A stretch of 6,086 bases of DNA. It comes from an uncultured Acidaminococcus sp. (GTDB lineage Bacteria > Bacillota_C > Negativicutes > Acidaminococcales > Acidaminococcaceae). Both the position numbers and the translations under genes were made by a program. This document shows, one piece after another, positions 1 through 4,696 of the stretch; within the stretch, counting starts at the first letter, position 1; the number at the start of each line of letters is the position of its first letter. A model generated the notes under the pieces. The model was not told the DNA's origin. It did no database searches and worked only from the letters and a program-made list of their open reading frames with translations. The DNA is taken from the NCBI GenBank assembly GCA_900314165.1, contig OMUE01000198.1, positions 1 to 6,086 of the forward strand. Reading direction: 5' to 3'.

Positions 1-55
1 CAACGACGCTGCTGCATTCGCAAAGCTGGTTGAAACCGCAAAAGCTGCTCTGTAA
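1..55 (+). CDS. C-terminal fragment of an unidentified protein
   Basis: An open frame enters from the left edge and ends at TAA (53-55). The visible residues are NDAAAFAKLVETAKAAL, an alanine-rich, probably helical tail. The codons (GCT, GCA, AAC, CTG, GTT, GAA) look like those of a well-expressed gene. A strong hairpin terminator begins eight bases after the stop, which supports this being a real gene end. Seventeen residues are too few to assign a family, so no function is given. The gene converges on the SGNH hydrolase gene that ends at 247. Confidence 0.6.
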   Translation, partial: NDAAAFAKLVETAKAAL

Positions 56-62
56 GAGCGTT

Positions 63-99
63 AAAAAACCGTCATCCATCGGATGGCGGTTTTTGTTTT
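63..99. terminator. Bidirectional intrinsic terminator
   Basis: A run of six A (63-68) precedes a stem CCGTCATCC (69-77), loop ATC (78-80) and GGATGGCGG (81-89), followed by TTTTTGTTTT (90-99). The stem has nine pairs including one G-T wobble, and it lengthens by five A-T pairs if the flanking A and T runs pair. With A on one side and T on the other, it can stop transcription in both directions: the partial gene on the plus strand and the SGNH hydrolase gene arriving on the minus strand. Confidence 0.85.
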
Positions 100-237
100 A
101 AGTCCGCCCTTTACAAGGGCGGAGGTATCCGCTGCGTCAGCAGTGGATGGTGGGTTTTGCTTTACAGGAACCCACCACCGTTCCAACTCCTGGATTCTCG
201 CCGGGAACGGTCCCCCGCCCTTGAAAAGGGCGGACTT
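100..237 (-). repeat. Hairpin-rich repeat element E1 with 12-bp terminal inverted repeats
   Basis: The element is bounded by AAGTCCGCCCTT (100-111) and its exact reverse complement AAGGGCGGACTT (226-237). Inside are five successive hairpins: CCGCCCTT/AAGGGCGG (104-122), ATCCGCTGC/GCAGTGGAT (127-148, one wobble), GGTGGGTT/AACCCACC (149-176), CCGTTCC/GGAACGG (178-210) and CCGCCCTT/AAGGGCGG (215-233). No convincing reading frame fills it. It lies just beyond the stop codon of the SGNH hydrolase gene, so it would be the 3' untranslated part of that minus-strand transcript. A related copy (E2) lies at 2987-3085 on the other strand. It may be a MITE- or REP-like element; no clean target-site duplication is visible. 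Confidence 0.75.
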
Positions 238-243
238 TGTTTA

Positions 244-269
244 CTTTTACTCTTCGCTTTTCGCTTTTT
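244..269 (-). repeat. 7-bp tandem repeat (GYGAARA)n overlapping the SGNH gene end
   Basis: Read on the minus strand, the sequence is AAAAA, then GCGAAAA (258-264), GCGAAGA (251-257) and GTAAAAG (244-250). It includes the last codons and the TAA stop of the SGNH hydrolase gene. The same heptad family appears at 2805-2818, 4574-4605, 4673-4690 and 6061-6086. Confidence 0.75.
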
Positions 270-1629
270 CCAGTTTCAACGTTCCCCAGAAATTATTGAT
301 GGCCCTCGCCATCAGGCGTTTGCCACGGAAATTCAGGTGTAGGCCGTCTAAGGCGTATTTCGTAGGCAGTTCCTTGTCTTCCGGGAAATACAGGGACAAG
401 TCTACGTGATTTTCCTGACTGCGGATCCAATCGTTGACCTTCTTCAATTCTGCAGGCCAGTTTTCTGCAGTAGGTTCTCCGAAGGCCCTGTTGATATTGG
501 CCGGATTCACAGGAGGCAGGGTAATGAAGATGGGCGTAATGTCGTTGTCTTCACACTTTTCTTTGATCCCTTCCAGGTCGCTGATGACGGATTCGCCACT
601 GACCCAGCCCCGGATGCTGTTGCTGCCGGTCATAATGAACAGGTATTTGGGACTGAAGGGCAGTACATCCTTGTCAAACCGGTCCAGGGTGGACTCGCTG
701 GTATCGCCGCTTTCGGACAGGTTGATGGAATCAAAGGTCAGGTAGTACTGATAACTGTATTCCCAATCCGAAGGGGAATAGGACAGGTCTCCGCCGCCGT
801 GGGAAATGCTGTCTCCCAGAGTACCAACCTCATACTCCAGATCCGGATCCACGGTCATGGGCTGGGGCGCACAGAACTGTCCCAGAGGCTTGCCGTCTTC
901 CTTCAGGGCCCGGACCCGCCAGAACATGGTGTAGGGTGCATAATGGCTTTCGTCATCGTACCAGTCAAAACCGGTAGAAACGGCCTTTTCCAGTACCTGA
1001 TCTTCAGAAGCTTCTTTCAGGGGGCTGACCTTGTCCGTATTGAGGATTTCAACCTGATACTTCTTGGCGCCGGCAACAGGAATCCAGTTATACACAGGAT
1101 ACAACAGGGTGGTTCCGTTACCTGTATTAAACTTCGTAAGGGGTTGTGGATACAGGGCTGTCTTGGTGCCGGGGTCCACGTACATAGTGCCGGTACCGGG
1201 AGTTGTAACCGCAGCGTCATTCAGATTATAGCCTTTGACTACCAGTTTTACGGTTCCTTTTGTGCCATCGGGCAGTTTCAGGTTTACACCGGCCACGTAG
1301 GACTTAAAGGGACCGATTTTTGTGCCATCGGGCAGGGTCACGTCCAGCAGATAGTAGACTACCCCTAAAATCTTGCGCCAGCGCACCGTAGGGGTCAGGG
1401 AGGCAGGCTGTTGGACCGTATATTGGCTCGTAATCAGGGGCGTAGGCAGTCTCCGATGGATGGGCGGACGGATTATAGGCTTAGTGACAGGCTTGGGCAC
1501 CTGGGCAGCAGCCTTGTTGGCAGTGGCCGGAGTTTTAGCCGGTGGCAGGGCTTCTGCCCGAACCAGGGCCATTGGCGTAAGGGAAATGGTCAGGCAAAGG
1601 GCTAATAGAGATTTTGTAATGAGATTCAT
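247..1629 (-). CDS. Secreted SGNH/GDSL-family hydrolase with FN3-like domain
   Basis: The 460-residue product is predicted to be exported. Residues 1-27 form a Sec signal peptide: MNLITK, a hydrophobic core, then likely cleavage after VRA or AEA (Ala25 or Ala27). A proline-rich linker (about 29-64) follows. The segment at about 95-125 contains two LPDGTK motifs. A fibronectin type III-like beta domain (about 162-260, with YNWIPVAGAKKYQVE and WRVRA) comes next. The C-terminal SGNH domain (about 267-451) has all the blocks: GDS with nucleophile Ser274, Gly308, GSNS with Asn337, and DGLH with Asp428 and His431. The family includes esterases, lipases and carbohydrate-ester deacetylases; the substrate cannot be read from sequence, but a cell-surface polysaccharide or peptidoglycan ester is plausible. 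I chose ATG 1629 over TTG 1647 because GAGGG sits six bases upstream of it and the signal peptide then starts cleanly. The extreme C-terminus (KAKSEE) is encoded by a 7-bp repeat. Confidence 0.88.
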   Translation of the reverse strand: MNLITKSLLALCLTISLTPMALVRAEALPPAKTPATANKAAAQVPKPVTKPIIRPPIHRRLPTPLITSQYTVQQPASLTPTVRWRKILGVVYYLLDVTLPDGTKIGPFKSYVAGVNLKLPDGTKGTVKLVVKGYNLNDAAVTTPGTGTMYVDPGTKTALYPQPLTKFNTGNGTTLLYPVYNWIPVAGAKKYQVEILNTDKVSPLKEASEDQVLEKAVSTGFDWYDDESHYAPYTMFWRVRALKEDGKPLGQFCAPQPMTVDPDLEYEVGTLGDSISHGGGDLSYSPSDWEYSYQYYLTFDSINLSESGDTSESTLDRFDKDVLPFSPKYLFIMTGSNSIRGWVSGESVISDLEGIKEKCEDNDITPIFITLPPVNPANINRAFGEPTAENWPAELKKVNDWIRSQENHVDLSLYFPEDKELPTKYALDGLHLNFRGKRLMARAINNFWGTLKLEKAKSEE

Positions 1630-1635
1630 GACAAT

Positions 1636-1640
1636 CCCTC
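1636..1640 (-). promoter_or_regulatory. Ribosome binding site fixing the SGNH hydrolase start
   Basis: GAGGG on the minus strand lies six bases before ATG 1629. A frame-compatible TTG at 1647 would place this site inside the coding sequence and has no comparable site of its own, so the ATG is preferred. Confidence 0.7.
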
Positions 1641-1664
1641 GCTTCAAATTTGTGATTTTTTTAT

Positions 1665-1682
1665 GAGAATGATACTATTCTA
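1665..1682. promoter_or_regulatory. Candidate Fur-like operator
   Basis: The plus-strand sequence GAGAATGATACTATTCTA contains an inverted repeat AGAAT (1666-1670)/ATTCT (1677-1681). GAGAAT and GATACT each match the Fur hexamer GATAAT at five of six positions; the third hexamer matches poorly. It overlaps the -10 box of the minus-strand promoter, where a bound repressor would block initiation. This is a weak match and could be coincidence in an AT-rich promoter. Confidence 0.3.
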
Positions 1683-1705
1683 GCGAATCTCCTTGGAAAA
1701 GGCAA
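1677..1705 (-). promoter_or_regulatory. Sigma70-type promoter for the SGNH hydrolase gene
   Basis: On the minus strand, TTGCCT (1705-1700) and TAGAAT (1682-1677) are separated by exactly 17 bp. The expected start point is near 1670, giving a leader of about 40 bases that contains an A7 run before the GAGGG ribosome binding site. Confidence 0.6.
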
Positions 1706-1722
1706 GGGAAGGGGGGTATAAT
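1693..1722 (+). promoter_or_regulatory. Sigma70-type promoter for the DUF2939-like gene
   Basis: TTGGAA (1693-1698) and a perfect TATAAT (1717-1722) are separated by 18 bp, the spacer being purine-rich with a G6 run. The expected start is near 1729, about 35 bases before the ATG. The -35 box lies inside the span of the divergent minus-strand promoter, so the two promoters cannot easily be occupied at once. Confidence 0.6.
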
Positions 1723-1763
1723 AATAAGGATTGCGATTTCCCTAAAGAGAGGATTGGATACAA

Positions 1764-2795
1764 ATGGCGAAGAAAAAATTAATAGCATTACTTGTGGCGG
1801 TGGTCATTATCCTGGGCGGTATAGGGGGCTATTGGTATTATAAGCGGACCCCTCTGTACTCCTTCAAGCTGATCCAGCAGGCTGTGGAACAGAAGGATTG
1901 GGATGCTTTCCAAAAGCACGTGGATACGAAGAACCTGTTGGGAACCAGCTATGATGCTCTGATTGCCAGCTCCCTGGAAGCGGACGAGGCGCTGGATGAC
2001 ACATCAAAACAGTTTGCCATGCAGTTCATTATGATGATGAAGCCGGCTATTGTAGGCTCCCTGAATTCGGATATTGAACACATGATCCGGACGGGCAATA
2101 TTGAGAAGCCTGATCCTAATAGCACCACTCAGGAGCAGATGCAGACAAAGATGATCGCCCTGAACATGATGAACCAGGCCGGTTTGAGCCGGCTGGCCAT
2201 CGTAGGTGTAGGGGGCGTCAACAAATCTGCGGACCTGACTACGGTAGCCGTGAAGGTGAAAGACGAGAAACTGGATCAGACCTTTGAACTGCAGGTAGGC
2301 ATGAAGCAGCTGGAAGACGGCACCTGGCAGGTGCTGGAAATCACGAATCTGAAGGACTATCTGAAGCAGATGCACGCCGCCGTGGCTAAAAAACTGGAAG
2401 CCATGAATGGTACGCTGTTAGAAAAAATGAAGAAAGAAATCAGCGTAGCTCCCGGCAAGGTGGAAATCAAGGATGCCAACTCTTTTGGCTACGTGAAGGT
2501 TATGAATCTCAGCGCTCCGGTCAACGTCCATAGCAGCAAGGTCATTACCTCTATTAACGGGGAATTCCGGGTAACGGCCCCCGGGAACAGCATGTTCGTG
2601 GTGCCCTTCAACGGAACGGTGAACATGGATAAAGGGACGAAGACCCTGCAGCTGTCCAAGGAACTGAATCCCATGGTGCCCGCTCAGGCCAGATGGATTG
2701 CCACCGACCTGTCCACGGTAAAGGTGGCTGCCATCATTACGGGTATAAAATACCAGGATGGTTCGGTCGTGGAATTGAAGAAGGAACTGGAATAG
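1764..2795 (+). CDS. Membrane-anchored DUF2939-like protein of unknown function
   Basis: The 343-residue product begins with MAKKK followed by one hydrophobic helix (about residues 5-26, LIALLVAVVIILGGIGGYWYY). It is therefore predicted to be anchored in the cytoplasmic membrane with the rest outside. The stretch after the anchor (TPLYSFKLIQQAVEQKDWDAFQKHVD, about 29-54) resembles DUF2939-type proteins, where a short helical segment follows the anchor. The remainder to about 205 alternates helices with a beta segment (LTTVAVKVKDEKLDQTFELQVGMKQLEDGTWQVLEI). The last third (about 225-343) is predicted beta-rich and I do not recognise it. No catalytic motif is visible. Start ATG 1764 has GAGAGGA upstream at 1747-1753 and a good promoter. 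It is divergent from the SGNH hydrolase gene and may share its regulation. No intrinsic terminator with a T tract follows the stop. The family assignment is from pattern recognition only. Confidence 0.8.
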   Translation: MAKKKLIALLVAVVIILGGIGGYWYYKRTPLYSFKLIQQAVEQKDWDAFQKHVDTKNLLGTSYDALIASSLEADEALDDTSKQFAMQFIMMMKPAIVGSLNSDIEHMIRTGNIEKPDPNSTTQEQMQTKMIALNMMNQAGLSRLAIVGVGGVNKSADLTTVAVKVKDEKLDQTFELQVGMKQLEDGTWQVLEITNLKDYLKQMHAAVAKKLEAMNGTLLEKMKKEISVAPGKVEIKDANSFGYVKVMNLSAPVNVHSSKVITSINGEFRVTAPGNSMFVVPFNGTVNMDKGTKTLQLSKELNPMVPAQARWIATDLSTVKVAAIITGIKYQDGSVVELKKELE

Positions 2796-2804
2796 CTCGG
2801 GTAA

Positions 2805-2818
2805 GCGAAGAGCAAAGA
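2805..2818 (+). repeat. Short copy of the 7-bp repeat after the DUF2939-like gene
   Basis: GCGAAGA (2805-2811) and the one-base variant GCAAAGA (2812-2818) start nine bases after the TAG stop. This is the smallest and most degenerate copy of the heptad family in the window; taken alone it would not be convincing. Confidence 0.45.
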
Positions 2819-2820
2819 GG

Positions 2821-2978
2821 AGTGCGCTGCACTGCCCCCTCGCCATTGCTAACGCAATGGCCCTCTCCCCCTACGGGGGCGACATGTCCCTACGGGGGCG
2901 ACTGTCTGCTGGATGGGCAGGGCCCAGTCATCTCCGCAGGGGAGGGGAACCGACTCTATTCAGGCCAGCGAAGCTGGC
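2821..2978. repeat. Noncoding hairpin and direct-repeat module
   Basis: No supported gene lies here. The module contains AGTGC/GCACT (2821-2833), GCCATTGC-TAAC-GCAATGGC (2842-2861), CCCCC-TAC-GGGGG (2867-2879), a 15-bp direct repeat CCCTACGGGGGCGAC (2869-2883 and 2888-2902, period 19), and GCCAGC-GAA-GCTGGC (2964-2978). None of the hairpins is followed by a T run, so none looks like an ordinary intrinsic terminator. It may be a REP-like or decayed mobile sequence forming the 3' tail of the DUF2939-like transcript or the leader of the amidohydrolase transcript. Confidence 0.6.
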
Positions 2979-2986
2979 AACCTGCT

Positions 2987-3085
2987 AGTCCGCCCAGAAG
3001 GGGCGGGGAACCATTCCTATCCTTAGATCTCATGAAAGGAATGGTGGTGGGGTACGGCAGAGCCGCTTGCGATGGTGGTGGGGCC
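2987..3085 (+). repeat. Hairpin repeat element E2, diverged copy of E1
   Basis: It opens with AGTCCGCCC and the hairpin CCGCCC (2990-2995)/GGGCGG (3001-3006). Four bases later comes CCATTCC (3011-3017)/GGAATGG (3038-3044) with a 20-base loop, then TGGTGGGG. On its minus strand, E1 has the same order: CCGCCC/GGGCGG, four bases, CCGTTCC/GGAACGG with a 19-base loop, then TGGTGGGTT. The loops differ but the stem pairs covary (G-C in E1, A-T in E2). A 12-bp direct repeat ATGGTGGTGGGG occurs at 3041-3052 and 3072-3083, with CGGC-AGA-GCCG between the copies. Confidence 0.65.
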
Positions 3086-3131
3086 GGGCAGAGTTCTCAT
3101 CTAGTAATTCATAAACAGGAGGACTACTGAA
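3086..3131 (+). promoter_or_regulatory. Amidohydrolase leader with strong ribosome binding site
   Basis: AGGAGG (3117-3122) lies nine bases before ATG 3132 and fixes the start. I see no convincing -35/-10 pair close upstream: TAGTAA (3102-3107) is a possible -10, but no good -35 lies at the right distance. The gene may be read through from upstream or use a nonstandard promoter inside the repeat region. Confidence 0.6.
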
Positions 3132-4565
3132 ATGTCACAAGCACAGAATATTATCGAAGCATCTGTTGCAGCCAATCAGGAAGAGCTGATCGATGTCAGC
3201 AGACAGATCTGGAACTATGCAGAATTAGGCTTTGAAGAATTTCAATCTGCAGAATTATTATGTAAGACACTGGAAAAGCATGGATTTACGGTGACCCGGA
3301 ATCTGGCGGGCATTCCCAATGCCTTTAAGGCCGTATGGGGCAGTGGCAAGCCTGTCATAGGCCTGTTGGGTGAATTTGATGCCCTGCCGGGGCTGAGCCA
3401 AAAGGCCGGCTGCCCGGTTCATGATCCTTTAGTAGAAGGAGCCCCCGGCCATGGCTGTGGCCACAATCTGTTGGGCACTGGTGCTATGGGCGGAGCTTTT
3501 GCACTTAAAGATTATCTGGAAAAGACCGGAACGCCCGGTACTATTATCTATTTCGGTACCCCTGCAGAAGAAAACTTCAGCGGCAAGGCCTTTATGGCCC
3601 GAGAACACTGTTTTGACGGGGTGGACTTTGTGCTGGGCTGGCATCCGGCTCCGGTCAATAGCACGTACATGACCCATTCCAACGCCAATGTATGTCGCAG
3701 CTACGTCTTCAAAGGAGTTACGGCTCATGCCGGCGGTTCACCGCACCTGGGTCGCAGTGCCCTGGACTCCTGCGAAATCATGAGCGTAGGCGTAAACTAC
3801 CTGCGGGAACATATCATTATGGAAGCCCGTGTCCACTATGCCTATGTGGATGCCGGCGGCCGTGCGCCCAACGTGGTACAAGACCATGCTAAAGTCCGGT
3901 ACCTGATCCGTGCACCCTATTACAGACAAGTCAAGGAAATCGTGCCCCGGGTGGATGATATTGCCCGTGGGGCAGCACTGATCTGCGGCACCCAGTTGGA
4001 GATTGTGCCGGAGGGCGGCAGTTCTGAATACATCAGCAATACGGTATTGGCCCAGAACACCACGGAAGCCTTCCATATGATCGGTACACCCCACTGGGAG
4101 GATGCGGATTTCGCTCTGGCCAAATCCTTTACAGAAAGCTTCACGGAAGTACAGAAAGCTCAGCAGAAGCAGCAGATTATCAAACTCTATGGGGAAGATC
4201 ATTTGGCAGAAAAGCTGGCCTATCCGCTGGATACCCGGATTTCTGACAACGATCCCAACCACGAAATCCTGGGCTTCGGCTCTACGGACGTAGGGGATGT
4301 GGGCTTTATCTGCCCCACGTTCCATTTCAACGTGGCTACGGAGGCTCTGGGCACGCCGGGCCATTCTTGGTACAAGACGGGCCAGGTGGCTACGGCCATC
4401 GGGCAAAAAGGCATGCTGACGGCCAGCAAGGTCATGGCTCTGTCCGCCGCCCTCATGGTGGAACATCCCGACCGCATTGAAGCGGCGAAAAAGGAATTTA
4501 TGGCCAAGAACAATGGCCAATACGACTGCCCTGTGGCTGACGTGAAGGAGATTCCGAAATTCTGA
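3132..4565 (+). CDS. M20-family amidohydrolase, AbgB-like (aminobenzoyl-glutamate hydrolase subunit B type)
   Basis: The 477-residue product is a cytoplasmic M20D metallohydrolase, close to the usual length of AbgB (about 480). The five expected metal ligands are present: Cys109 and His111 in GHGCGHN, Glu147 in PAEEN, His171 in GWHP and His411 in PGHSW. Glu146 is the likely catalytic base. The insert dimerisation domain starts near residue 185, and His199 in VTAHAGGSPH is the conserved lid-domain histidine. GSTDVGDV (383-390) is typical of the AbgB subgroup. In E. coli AbgB pairs with AbgA to cleave p-aminobenzoyl-glutamate, releasing glutamate. Here no abgA or abgT neighbour is visible, so the enzyme may act as a homodimer on another N-acyl amino acid or dipeptide. 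ATG 3132 follows AGGAGG by nine bases. The gene converges on the MATE gene; only 129 bases, made mostly of repeats, separate them. Confidence 0.93.
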   Translation: MSQAQNIIEASVAANQEELIDVSRQIWNYAELGFEEFQSAELLCKTLEKHGFTVTRNLAGIPNAFKAVWGSGKPVIGLLGEFDALPGLSQKAGCPVHDPLVEGAPGHGCGHNLLGTGAMGGAFALKDYLEKTGTPGTIIYFGTPAEENFSGKAFMAREHCFDGVDFVLGWHPAPVNSTYMTHSNANVCRSYVFKGVTAHAGGSPHLGRSALDSCEIMSVGVNYLREHIIMEARVHYAYVDAGGRAPNVVQDHAKVRYLIRAPYYRQVKEIVPRVDDIARGAALICGTQLEIVPEGGSSEYISNTVLAQNTTEAFHMIGTPHWEDADFALAKSFTESFTEVQKAQQKQQIIKLYGEDHLAEKLAYPLDTRISDNDPNHEILGFGSTDVGDVGFICPTFHFNVATEALGTPGHSWYKTGQVATAIGQKGMLTASKVMALSAALMVEHPDRIEAAKKEFMAKNNGQYDCPVADVKEIPKF

Positions 4566-4573
4566 TTTTATAA

Positions 4574-4605
4574 GTGAAAAGCGAAAAGTGAAGAGTGAAA
4601 AGTGG
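4574..4605 (+). repeat. 7-bp tandem repeat (GYGAARA)n, left arm
   Basis: Four consecutive heptads GTGAAAA, GCGAAAA, GTGAAGA and GTGAAAA, then GTGG, begin nine bases after the amidohydrolase stop. Its core (4579-4598) is nearly the reverse complement of 4673-4692. Confidence 0.8.
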
Positions 4606-4696
4606 CCTGCGGCAGCAAGGTAGAAAGAAATAGAGCGAAAAGTCCCGCATCCGTGGAGCGCCTCTTCGCTGGTCACTCTTCGCTCTTCGCTTTTTT
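4579..4696. terminator. Long inverted repeat between convergent genes, possible terminator
   Basis: Bases 4579-4598 pair with 4673-4692: 18 Watson-Crick pairs, one G-T wobble and one A-C mismatch over 20 positions, enclosing 74 bases. On the plus strand the stem runs directly into T6 (4691-4696), which suits termination of the amidohydrolase transcript. Those T residues also contain the first two bases of the complement of the MATE stop codon. The loop is long for a classical intrinsic terminator, so this role is uncertain. The loop holds further single heptads at 4635-4641 (plus strand) and 4663-4669 (minus strand) and no gene. Confidence 0.45.
4673..4690 (-). repeat. 7-bp tandem repeat (GYGAARA)n, right arm
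   Basis: On the minus strand the array reads GCGAAGA (4684-4690), GCGAAGA (4677-4683) and GTGA (4673-4676). It begins four bases beyond the MATE stop codon in the direction of transcription, and is preceded by an A run. Confidence 0.75.

Noticed and set aside
95..243. Target-site duplication around E1
   Set aside because: GTTTTA on the left and TGTTTA on the right look similar but are not placed directly at both element ends, so a duplication is not supported.
83..409. 108-codon plus-strand open frame over E1
   Set aside because: It begins inside the terminator hairpin, has no ribosome binding site, and crosses E1 into the antisense of the SGNH gene.
406..1368. 320-codon plus-strand open frame
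   Set aside because: It lies wholly antisense to the SGNH hydrolase gene, which has a signal peptide, all catalytic blocks and its own promoter. The plus-strand translation shows no recognisable domain.
1591..1600. Lipoprotein signal (LALC) in the SGNH hydrolase
   Set aside because: The cysteine lies in the middle of the hydrophobic core and the residue before it is Leu, which does not fit a lipobox; VRA/AEA cleavage fits better.
2842..2879. Intrinsic terminator after the DUF2939-like gene
   Set aside because: The GCCATTGC/GCAATGGC and CCCCC/GGGGG hairpins are strong, but neither is followed by a T run.
2693..3130. 145-codon plus-strand open frame across the intergenic repeats
   Set aside because: It starts inside the DUF2939-like gene in another frame and runs through hairpins and direct repeats; the product is low-complexity and unrecognisable.
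3738..4676. 312-codon minus-strand open frame
   Set aside because: It is antisense to the clearly recognisable amidohydrolase and extends into the heptad repeat; no domain or good ribosome binding site supports it.
4574..4696. CRISPR array
   Set aside because: The repeat unit is 7 bp, tandem and degenerate, with no spacers of constant length and no cas genes nearby.
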